Shown here piece by piece: positions 1 through 5,079 of a DNA stretch of 5,997 bases (its first letter is position 1; every line of letters begins with the position of its first letter). The translations under genes and the position numbers were made by a program. The stretch is from Weeksellaceae bacterium (GTDB lineage Bacteria; Bacteroidota; Bacteroidia; Flavobacteriales; Weeksellaceae). The stretch is from NCBI GenBank assembly GCA_022701475.1, contig JAKOOI010000500.1, forward strand, positions 1-5,997, read 5' to 3'. Below the pieces are notes generated by a model, which was given only the letters and a program-made list of their open reading frames with translations, ran no database searches and was not told where the DNA came from.

Positions 1-36
1 AATGTATTCCAGGTAGGTCTGGCATTCAAATTCTAG
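1..36 (+). CDS. C-terminal end of an outer-membrane beta-barrel protein (partial)
   Basis: Only the last 11 codons and a TAG stop are inside the window. They read NVFQVGLAFKF. The final residue is Phe in an alternating hydrophobic strand, the usual C-terminal signature of outer-membrane barrels recognised by the Bam machinery. The neighbouring gene at 282-1025 ends RVFQLGLNYKF, so 7 of the last 11 residues are identical and the two are probably tandem paralogues. A strong hairpin terminator follows 40 bp after the stop. The start and the rest of the protein lie left of the window. The call rests on a short stretch, but reading frame, terminal Phe, paralogy and terminator position all agree. 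Confidence 0.7.
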   Translation, partial: NVFQVGLAFKF

Positions 37-76
37 TCGGCAGACACAGTAATAGCAAACAGATTTAATTTCAATA

Positions 77-112
77 AAAGAGGTCAGGTTTACGTACAAA
101 CCTGACCTTTTT
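77..112 (+). terminator. Intrinsic terminator after the first barrel gene
   Basis: A perfect 11-bp stem, AGGTCAGGTTT (81-91) with AAACCTGACCT (98-108), encloses a 6-base loop (ACGTAC). Flanking A and T runs at 77-80 and 109-112 extend the pairing, with one G-T wobble. The downstream side is TTTTT. The stem contains the same AGGTCAG core as the terminator after the next gene. Confidence 0.92.
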
Positions 113-127
113 CATGGGATTCCCGAA

Positions 128-166
128 GTCTTATTCACACCATCGTTTTTGTGAATTATTTAAGAC
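128..166 (+). repeat. Bulged inverted repeat in the leader of the barrel gene
   Basis: GTCTT (128-132) pairs with AAGAC (162-166), and ATTCACA (133-139) pairs directly inside it with TGTGAAT (150-156). A 5-base bulge (157-161) lies on one side and the loop is 10 bases. It sits 116 bp before the start codon. No T-run follows, so it is not a terminator. It could be an operator or lie upstream of the promoter; no function can be assigned. Confidence 0.4.
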
Positions 167-200
167 ACAAAATACGGTAAATTCTTTACAATCCCACATT

Positions 201-229
201 TTTGGCAAGCCTTTTGCAAAATAAATCCT
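201..229 (+). promoter_or_regulatory. Weak candidate promoter for the barrel gene
   Basis: TTTG at 201-204, then 17 bases, then TAAATCCT at 222-229. This only partly fits the Bacteroidota pattern of TTTG, about 19 bases, then TAnnTTTG: the -7 part matches at TA and the following T. The predicted transcript would start near 235 and carry a leader of roughly 45 bases. That leader would begin inside a small dyad, TGCCTG (229-234) with CAGGCA (245-250). No better match was found between 113 and 281. Confidence 0.22.
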
Positions 230-281
230 GCCTGATTGATATACCAGGCATTCAACAACAGTAAAATTTAAATGTAAAATT

Positions 282-1025
282 ATGAAGAAGTTATTTCTAG
301 GAATGGCAGTAGCTGCAGCATCGTGTATGTCTGCTCAGGAAGTAGTAACCACTACCACCACCACTACAGTTGCCGTGCAGCCGGTACCACCGATGAAAAT
401 GAAGGAACCTGTACGTTTCGGGATTAAGGGAGCCGCTACGGCATCCCAGTTCAGCGAACAGGAACTGGCCGGCAGAAATATGAAATTAGGATTCAATGCA
501 GGGGTTTTTGTAAACATTCCGCTCTCCATGAAGTTTGCTTTGCAGCCGGAAGTTTTATATAACCAGATGGGTGCCAAAAGCGTCCTGACTGATACCGAAA
601 TCAATACCGGTACCTCGACCATACGCACAAAACAGGATTTCTCCACAACCCTCAATTACATTTCCGTTCCTGTCATGCTTCAGATGAAGCCGGCAGATAA
701 CTTTTATGTAGAAGCAGGTCCGGAGGTGAGCTATTTCGTTGACGGCAAAAACAAAGGGGAAACGACCATTTCCACCACTACCTCAGGAACTACTGCCACA
801 CAGACACAATCTGCATCACAAAGCATTGATAAAGATGACATCAAGAAATTCAACCTTGGATTCGGTCTCGGTTTAGGATATTATTTTACGCCTAACCTGG
901 GAATCAATGCGAGATATGTGAACAGCCTGACCCACATCTACAATAATTCAGATGCTGTAACAGACGCCCAGAAAAACGTAAATACCAACAGGGTATTCCA
1001 GTTAGGATTGAATTACAAATTCTGA
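282..1025 (+). CDS. Outer-membrane beta-barrel (porin-family) protein
   Basis: A 247-residue secreted protein of the outer-membrane beta-barrel type common in Bacteroidota (OMP_b-brl_2-like). Residues 1-18 are a signal peptide (MKK, then a hydrophobic stretch, then ..SA before Q19). Residues 23-29 are seven threonines followed by a Pro-rich segment to about 42, a likely flexible linker. The barrel starts near residue 45 (RFGIKG) and shows family-like strands such as FNAGVFVNIP, LQPEVLYNQMGAK, YISVPVML and FYVEAGPEVSYFV. It ends in Phe (LGLNYKF). Residues 160-182 are rich in Thr, Ser and Gln, probably an extracellular loop. Cys15 is preceded by A-A-S, which is not a good lipobox, so a lipoprotein is unlikely. 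The start is A/T-rich upstream without a Shine-Dalgarno motif, normal for this phylum. The ligand or role is unknown. It is probably monocistronic, with terminators on both sides. Confidence 0.9.
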   Translation: MKKLFLGMAVAAASCMSAQEVVTTTTTTTVAVQPVPPMKMKEPVRFGIKGAATASQFSEQELAGRNMKLGFNAGVFVNIPLSMKFALQPEVLYNQMGAKSVLTDTEINTGTSTIRTKQDFSTTLNYISVPVMLQMKPADNFYVEAGPEVSYFVDGKNKGETTISTTTSGTTATQTQSASQSIDKDDIKKFNLGFGLGLGYYFTPNLGINARYVNSLTHIYNNSDAVTDAQKNVNTNRVFQLGLNYKF

Positions 1026-1055
1026 TATACAGATATAACCAATTTGATTTCAACA

Positions 1056-1088
1056 GAAAGGTCAGACCCATTGCGGGTCTGACCTTTC
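1056..1088. terminator. Shared bidirectional terminator between the barrel gene and purF
   Basis: A perfect 14-bp stem, GAAAGGTCAGACCC (1056-1069) with GGGTCTGACCTTTC (1075-1088), with a 5-base loop. It lies 30 bp after the barrel gene stop and 26 bp after the purF stop on the other strand, so it serves two convergent genes. On the + side it is followed by a T-rich run (1091-1100). On the - side the T-run is weak. Confidence 0.92.
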
Positions 1089-1114
1089 ATTTATTTTTAT
1101 TCCAGATACCGGTA

Positions 1115-2614
1115 TCAGTTGAATAATTCAACTTCTTCGCCTTTCCCTACCGGATATTGTTCCGTAAAGCAGCCGAAGCAGTGATTGGCAGAACCTAATA
1201 TGTCTTTCAGGTTTTCCACACTCAAGAATTCCAGTGAATCAACGCCAAGGTAATCCCTGAGTTCCCGGGTGGTCATGTTCGCTGAGATAAGATCATCTTT
1301 GGATGGTGTATCGATACCGAGGTAGCACGGTGCAATAATCGGCGGGGAAACACTCCGGAAGTGGATTTCCTTTACGCCTGCATCTTTCAGGATCTTTACC
1401 AGCCTTTTTGAAGTCGTCCCCCGGACAATGGAATCATCAATGATCACTACCCGCTTACCCTTGATTTCGGATATGATGGGGTTCAGCTTCAGGTTGACTA
1501 CCCTTTCCCGCATTTCCTGTGTAGGTACAATAAAGCTTCTTCCGATATAGCGGTTTTTAATCAGAACCGGGCGGAACGGAATTCCGGAAGCCCGGGCAAA
1601 ACCGATGGCTGCAGGCACTCCGGAATCAGGAACCCCGATGACTACATCTGCCTCTACCGGAGCCTGGTGCCATATCTTTTCTCCCGACTTCTCCCTGATT
1701 TCATATACATTGATATTCTCCAGTGCAGAATCCGGTCTTGCAAAATAAATATATTCGAAAGAGCAGATCCGCTGTTTTCCTCTTTCCTCATCTGCCATAT
1801 AGGAATGCAGTTTTCCCGGCTCATTCTCATTGGTATAGACAATCTCGCCCGGAAGGATATCACGGACATACTGAGCACCTACGGCATCCAGTGCCACAGA
1901 TTCGGAAGCTACCACATAGGACTTTTCATCAATAGCACCCAGTACGAGCGGCCTGATCCCGTTGAAATCACGGAAGGCAAAGAACTTATTCCTTGTCATT
2001 CCCACAACGGAATACGCACCTTCTATTTTTTCCATGGTCACCTTGATGGCTGCGCGGAGTCCAAGATCCAGGTTTTTCTGGATCAGCCTCAGGATTACCT
2101 CAGAGTCCGAAGTCGCCCTGAAGACTACGCCTTCGGCTTCCAGCTCGGTTTTCAGTTCCCTTGCATTGGTGAGGTTGCCGTTGTGGGCAATGGAAAGTAT
2201 AATCTGGTCGTATTCGTTTTTAGCAAAAAACGGCTGGAAATTATATTTCTTTTTGTCTCCTGCGGTGGTATACCGGGTATGTCCGATGGCAGAATTCCCC
2301 ATAAAAGTCTCGGGATCCGGAATTTCCTTGTACACATCCAGTACAAGACCTTCATCTTTCATGTTGGTAATCCTTCCGTTCTTTAAAACAGAGATACCGC
2401 ATGCCTCCTGTCCTCTGTGCTGCAGCGCAAAAAGGCCGAATTGGGAAAGGGAGAACGTATCCAGATCGTTATCGGAATACATCCCGAAGATGCCGCATTC
2501 CTCATTCGGAGCATCCAGCCTTTCTTCCTCCTGGGTTCTGAACAGGTTCCTTCCATAGGTTCCGGTCTCAAACTGTTTTAAATATTCACTTTTATGAATG
2601 TCTAAACTTTTCAT
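1115..2614 (-). CDS. purF: Amidophosphoribosyltransferase, Fe-S type
   Basis: Catalyses the first committed step of de novo purine synthesis in the cytoplasm: PRPP plus glutamine gives 5-phosphoribosylamine, glutamate and pyrophosphate. The protein has 499 residues. Residues 40 to about 270 are the class II glutamine amidotransferase domain. Its nucleophile is Cys40 in NEECGIFG, and RYTTAG (114-119) and HNGNLTN (144-150) follow. Residues 280 to about 470 hold the phosphoribosyltransferase domain, with GVPDSGVPAA near 327 and the PRPP loop VVIIDDSIVRGTTSKR (389-404). Cys284, Cys430, Cys479 and Cys482 sit where the B. subtilis enzyme carries its 4Fe-4S ligands. Cys40 must become N-terminal, so residues 1-39 are a propeptide, much longer than the 11 residues known in B. 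subtilis. No other in-frame ATG, GTG or TTG lies between Met1 and Cys40, so the leader is really encoded. It follows purC by 106 bp. Confidence 0.98.
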   Translation of the reverse strand: MKSLDIHKSEYLKQFETGTYGRNLFRTQEEERLDAPNEECGIFGMYSDNDLDTFSLSQFGLFALQHRGQEACGISVLKNGRITNMKDEGLVLDVYKEIPDPETFMGNSAIGHTRYTTAGDKKKYNFQPFFAKNEYDQIILSIAHNGNLTNARELKTELEAEGVVFRATSDSEVILRLIQKNLDLGLRAAIKVTMEKIEGAYSVVGMTRNKFFAFRDFNGIRPLVLGAIDEKSYVVASESVALDAVGAQYVRDILPGEIVYTNENEPGKLHSYMADEERGKQRICSFEYIYFARPDSALENINVYEIREKSGEKIWHQAPVEADVVIGVPDSGVPAAIGFARASGIPFRPVLIKNRYIGRSFIVPTQEMRERVVNLKLNPIISEIKGKRVVIIDDSIVRGTTSKRLVKILKDAGVKEIHFRSVSPPIIAPCYLGIDTPSKDDLISANMTTRELRDYLGVDSLEFLSVENLKDILGSANHCFGCFTEQYPVGKGEEVELFN

Positions 2615-2625
2615 TTCTATTTTTT

Positions 2626-2660
2626 CTAATCTAGATTATATTGAGAGATATACAGATTAG
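2626..2660. repeat. Three copies of a TAATCT half-site just before purF
   Basis: TAATCTAGATTA (2627-2638) is a perfect 12-bp palindrome. Its half-site recurs as AGATTAG at 2654-2660, so CTAATCT (2626-2632) can also pair with the distal copy. The cluster lies 12-46 bp upstream of the purF start codon. It could be an operator or an RNA hairpin in the purF leader. No TAnnTTTG promoter box is visible here. The hexamer is A/T-rich, so part of this may be chance. Confidence 0.4.
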
Positions 2661-2664
2661 ATGA

Positions 2665-2708
2665 AAAACCGGTACGGATGTTAAATAAGCTCAGCATCCG
2701 GCGGTTTT
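2665..2708 (-). terminator. Terminator-like hairpin between purC and purF
   Basis: Read on the - strand, AAAACCG then CGGATG pairs with CATCCG then CGGTTTT: 13 base pairs in two blocks split by a 1-by-3 internal loop. The apical loop is 14 bases, and the 3' arm ends in five T. It begins 12 bp after the purC stop. It may end part of the purC transcripts, or act as an attenuator or RNA-processing stem before purF. The 14-base loop contains GCTTATTT, complementary to the bases spanning the purC stop codon. Confidence 0.6.
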
Positions 2709-2726
2709 CTATCCGGCTGCTTATTT
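2683..2726 (-). promoter_or_regulatory. Competing pairing that overlaps the purC stop codon
   Basis: On the - strand the end of purC reads AAATAAGC (2726-2719) and includes the TAA stop. This is perfectly complementary over 8 bases to GCTTATTT (2690-2683), which lies in the loop of the adjacent terminator-like hairpin. Pairing of the two would be either an alternative to that hairpin or a pseudoknot with it. The function is inferred from complementarity alone. Confidence 0.35.
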
Positions 2727-3443
2727 CTGAAGAAGATTTTTAAGACGGTTGTAGATTTCTACATACGCTTCGGTAACTTCACCAAGATCTCTTCTGAATC
2801 TGTCCTTATCCAGTTTCTTCATGGTATCTTTGTCCCAAAGCCTGCAGGTATCCGGGGAAATTTCATCCGCCAGAATAATCTCGCCGTCTGCGGTTTTACC
2901 CAGCTCGATCTTGAAGTCCACCAGGATGATGTTCATTTTATCAAAAAGGTCGATCAGGATCGTATTGATCTTACCGGTAAGGGCATACATTTCCTTCAGC
3001 TCTTCATAAGTGGCAGCCCCCAGAAATACCGCGTGGTGATCATTGATCAGCGGATCTCCCAATTCGTCTTTTTTGTAACAGATATCGAAGATGGTAACCG
3101 GTGACTTGATGCCTTCCTCAACGCCCAGGCGCTGTGCCATGCTTCCGGCAGAATAGTTTCTCACTACCATTTCCAATGGAATAATGGATACTTTTCTTAC
3201 CAGCTGCTCTCTTTCGTCCAGTTTTTTGATGAAATGTGTTTTTACCCCCTGCTCGTTCAGATATTCAAAGATGAGGGTCGTGATGGCATTGTTCATTTCC
3301 CCTTTCAGATCTACGGATCCTCTTTTCTGAGCGTTGAATGCGGTAGCATCGTCTTTGAAACGAACCACCACTTCCTCAGGATTATCGGTTGCAAATACCT
3401 GTTTTGCCTTACCTTCGTACAACATTTCTTTCTTTTGACTCAT
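2721..3443 (-). CDS. purC: Phosphoribosylaminoimidazole-succinocarboxamide synthase (SAICAR synthetase)
   Basis: Joins CAIR and aspartate with ATP hydrolysis to give SAICAR in de novo purine synthesis; cytoplasmic. With the ATG at 3443 the protein has 240 residues, close to the 237 of the E. coli enzyme. Visible family motifs are [10 protein letters not shown] (8-17, ATP-binding strand), [14 protein letters not shown] (29-42), [13 protein letters not shown] (95-107), [10 protein letters not shown] (174-183) and the signature [13 protein letters not shown] (192-204). A GTG at 3452 is in frame and would add three residues (M-K-I). I prefer the ATG because [12 protein letters not shown] fits the family start and the bases before it are A-rich, as is usual in this phylum. 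It lies 52 bp behind the DUF3307 gene with no terminator between, so cotranscription from upstream is possible. purF is next downstream. Confidence 0.97.
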   Translation of the reverse strand: MSQKKEMLYEGKAKQVFATDNPEEVVVRFKDDATAFNAQKRGSVDLKGEMNNAITTLIFEYLNEQGVKTHFIKKLDEREQLVRKVSIIPLEMVVRNYSAGSMAQRLGVEEGIKSPVTIFDICYKKDELGDPLINDHHAVFLGAATYEELKEMYALTGKINTILIDLFDKMNIILVDFKIELGKTADGEIILADEISPDTCRLWDKDTMKKLDKDRFRRDLGEVTEAYVEIYNRLKNLLQK

Positions 3444-3493
3444 AATTTTCACTTTTTTTAAGGAACACGAGATTCCGTTTTTATATTAGATTT

Positions 3494-3522
3494 ATTTACT
3501 GTTTAATTAAAATTCCTGTCAA
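3494..3522 (-). promoter_or_regulatory. Weak candidate promoter for purC
   Basis: On the - strand TTGACA (3522-3517) lies at the end of the DUF3307 gene and is followed after 18 bases by TAAATA. The -33-like part is good, but the -7 part lacks the TTTG of the Bacteroidota consensus. If used, it would give a purC leader of roughly 40-50 bases. Readthrough from satD is an equally good explanation. Confidence 0.18.
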
Positions 3523-4194
3523 TACTGCCATGCCGAAGCTTAAAAGGGTTCCGGTGAGCACATATTCCGTGAGTTTTCTCTGCTTTGCCTGGGCCAGGTC
3601 GCTGAACCGGAACACCGATCTGGCCGCCACCATAAAGCCTGCGCCTTCCCAGTGATTCACCATAATAAAGGTAAATACCCGCAACCGTTCCAGGATACCG
3701 ATGTATTTCCCGGCATTCGATAAGGATTCCGTCTCCAGATTATTTGCCGTGTCCGGAACCGGTGCCCATGCAGACAGCAGTATTTTAATAATAACGGAGG
3801 CCGGTACCGTTAAAAACAAAATGGCAGCCACCAAAGTCAGCAAGGCCTTTTTTTCCGAAAGTCCAAACCTGAATTCCCCAAGATACCATGAAGCACCGGC
3901 CAGTACGGCAATAGGCAATGCCTGATCTGTAAAAAACCAGGCCTTTTTATTTTTGACATTCTGAAAACTGAGCTTGGCGGCATCGGTAAAAAAGTGCAGA
4001 AGCCCCGCAGCAAGCGCTACCGGCCAAAGCTTTAGGTTCCACAGAAAAAGGAAGCTCAGCAGGGTAATGATCAGGACATGAAAATACAGATCCCGGCTTT
4101 TCAGCCTGCGACGTTCCTTATCCGCTATCCAGGAGTTAGGCTGAAGAATAAAATCTCCGAGCAGATGAGCTGATGTGAGGGAAAGGAAAATCAT
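3496..4194 (-). CDS. DUF3307 family integral membrane protein
   Basis: A 232-residue inner-membrane protein matching the DUF3307 family by its N-terminal AHLLGDFILQPNSW (9-22) and its C-terminal block: GKYIGILERL (162-171), GFMVAARSVFRF (186-197) and EYVLTGTLLSFG (210-221). Hydrophobic segments lie at about 1-17, 38-54, 56-70, 92-105, 118-140 and 212-230, with a hydrophilic loop near 143-165. Polar residues sit in or beside helices: His10, Asp14, Gln18, His67, Asp71, Asp90 and Gln91 (HFFTDAAK, FFTDQA). Such clustered His and Asp residues might bind a metal or form an active site, but the biochemical role is unknown to me. The ATG follows the satD stop with no gap (TAAATG), so translation is probably coupled to satD and the proteins may act together. 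Confidence 0.9.
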   Translation of the reverse strand: MIFLSLTSAHLLGDFILQPNSWIADKERRRLKSRDLYFHVLIITLLSFLFLWNLKLWPVALAAGLLHFFTDAAKLSFQNVKNKKAWFFTDQALPIAVLAGASWYLGEFRFGLSEKKALLTLVAAILFLTVPASVIIKILLSAWAPVPDTANNLETESLSNAGKYIGILERLRVFTFIMVNHWEGAGFMVAARSVFRFSDLAQAKQRKLTEYVLTGTLLSFGMAVLTGILIKQ

Positions 4195-4800
4195 TTACAG
4201 TTCTGAAATTTTCTTTTTGAAATAATGGTTGGTCTCTACAATCAGGTCATAGTTGGCACGTTTCAGCCGCTGGCTTACGGACGACTGTGAGATGGCAAAT
4301 TTTTTCGCGAGGTCCTCCTGGGTGTGCTCACGGTTCATGATGAGTTCATGGATGATTTCCGCCGTGGCCACTGTCCAGTTGTCAAAATCTTTGGAAGACC
4401 ATTTCAACAGGATGTTCAGGTCGCGGTCTACGGCATCGCTCGATGTCTTGATGGCTACGGTATGGCCGTTGCTCTTTATATCATCCAGCAGCCTTCCGGA
4501 ATGAACATATGCCGTTCCGTTGGATTCCGTAATTTTTCCGGAAGAGAAATTCTCCTCCCCGATACCGATCGCCAGTCGCACATCCAGGTGTTCCTGACTT
4601 TTAATTAATGATTTTATGGCTAAGAAACGCCAGAACGAATCGTTGATATTACACTTAAGCTGAAATCCGTCTCCTCTGTAGATTTCCCAGGTCTGCGGAG
4701 CGCTTCCCCAGGTTGCTAGAAGATCTTTAAGCCTGGTAATCCAAACCTGTGTGTCCGCTTGCTGTGAATGTATAATATCTCCGGTAATGACCGCTATCAT
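4195..4800 (-). CDS. SatD family protein with C-terminal helix-turn-helix
   Basis: A soluble 201-residue protein of the SatD family, named after a gene of the Streptococcus mutans acid-tolerance (sat) locus. The N-terminal part, about 1-120, has MIAVITGDIIHS (1-12), EIYRGDGFQL (39-48) and VRLAIGIGE (74-82). A linker follows, then a helix-turn-helix at about 159-183 (TQEDLAKKFAISQSSVSQRLK) that suggests DNA binding. An in-frame TTG at 4848 would add 16 residues. I chose the ATG at 4800 because the family motif begins there and a promoter box lies only 4 bases before it, downstream of the TTG. The stop abuts the DUF3307 start. The exact function is unknown. A sensor or regulator that acts on the membrane partner and on its own promoter is an inference from gene order and the HTH. 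Confidence 0.9.
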   Translation of the reverse strand: MIAVITGDIIHSQQADTQVWITRLKDLLATWGSAPQTWEIYRGDGFQLKCNINDSFWRFLAIKSLIKSQEHLDVRLAIGIGEENFSSGKITESNGTAYVHSGRLLDDIKSNGHTVAIKTSSDAVDRDLNILLKWSSKDFDNWTVATAEIIHELIMNREHTQEDLAKKFAISQSSVSQRLKRANYDLIVETNHYFKKKISEL

Positions 4801-4804
4801 TCTG

Positions 4805-4812
4805 CAAATATA
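4805..4812 (-). promoter_or_regulatory. Bacteroidota-type -7 box of satD (leaderless start)
   Basis: On the - strand TATATTTG matches the TAnnTTTG consensus at every fixed base. Only four bases (CAGA) separate it from the satD ATG. Transcription in this phylum begins a few bases after this box, so the RNA should start at or next to the ATG. The -33 region about 19 bases further upstream is only T-rich (TTTT at 4835-4832) with no TTTG, so the match is one-sided. Confidence 0.65.
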
Positions 4813-4828
4813 AGCATAATTACTTATA
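4809..4828. promoter_or_regulatory. Dyad over the satD promoter, possible operator
   Basis: TATAAG (4809-4814) and CTTATA (4823-4828) form a perfect 6-bp dyad with an 8-base spacer, 20 bp in all. It overlaps the -7 box by four bases, where a bound repressor would block RNA polymerase. satD itself encodes a helix-turn-helix, so autoregulation is a reasonable guess. The A/T-rich composition makes a chance match possible. Confidence 0.35.
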
Positions 4829-4870
4829 AATAAAATAGAGTTAAACAAACGTTATCATATGAATTACTGA

Positions 4871-5060
4871 TGTTCTTTTCAGCAAGAGCGGTGAATACGG
4901 AAACGCGGAGTAAAAGAACAAGCCTTGTATCAGTGGAGACAGCTAATTCTTAAACTTTTTCTCTTACAGAATGTAGATGAGAAATTGTTGCATCAGTATT
5001 TCCTGATAATGGCGTTATGGATAATACAAGGCTGCGCAGATGTCCGGGCAGCCTGAGGCT
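4871..5060. repeat. Non-coding region with two abutting long inverted repeats
   Basis: TGTTCTTTT (4871-4879) pairs perfectly with AAAAGAACA (4912-4920). The next base begins AGCCTTGTAT (4921-4930), which pairs perfectly with ATACAAGGCT (5024-5033). The second pair encloses smaller stems: TTTCTC (4958-4963) with GAGAAA (4979-4984), TACA/TGTA within it, and ATCAG (4992-4996) with CTGAT (5003-5007). To the right are GCTGC (5031-5035) with GCAGC (5048-5052), which competes with the 10-bp stem, and a tiny AGCC-TGA-GGCT hairpin (5050-5060). No convincing protein is encoded on either strand. It may be a structured RNA (probably - strand, downstream of the small gene) or a decayed small mobile element. 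All pairs are Watson-Crick, so the strand cannot be told. Confidence 0.45.
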
Positions 5061-5079
5061 TTAATCTGATAATATTATT

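Noticed and set aside
282..340. Barrel gene product as a lipoprotein through Cys15
   Set aside because: The residues before the Cys are A-A-S without the Leu-type residue expected at -3, and the mature protein is a barrel with a standard SAQE cleavage region.
335..655. Open frame of 106 codons on the - strand inside the barrel gene
   Set aside because: It is antisense to a well-supported gene. Its Val-rich end is only the complement of the Thr codon run, and it matches no family I recognise.
1667..2558. Long + strand open frames of 239 and 198 codons opposite purF
   Set aside because: purF is certain on the other strand across this whole span. The antisense translations have no recognisable domain and reflect codon bias.
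3444..3495. Riboswitch or purine-responsive leader before purC
   Set aside because: The gap is only 52 bp and shows one weak 5-bp hairpin (GGAAT/GTTCC). No purine or PRPP riboswitch core is visible.
4195..4848. Longer satD product starting at TTG 4848
   Set aside because: The extra 16 residues lie upstream of the consensus -7 box and before the family's conserved MIAVITGD start. The ATG at 4800 fits better.
4859..5056. + strand frame running open from 4895 to a TGA at 5054, with a stretch like KEQALYQWRQLILK resembling a transposase HTH
   Set aside because: The frame has two TGA stops before it, no proper start, and only about 53 open codons, which is within chance. The remainder shows no transposase motif, and no insertion-sequence ends or target duplications were seen. 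A decayed element cannot be excluded.
5050..5078. Short GC hairpin AGCC-TGA-GGCT and the ATAATATTAT palindrome as a terminator of the permease operon
   Set aside because: The stem is only 4 bp with no T-run on the - strand side. The second is a simple A/T palindrome. Neither is a convincing terminator.
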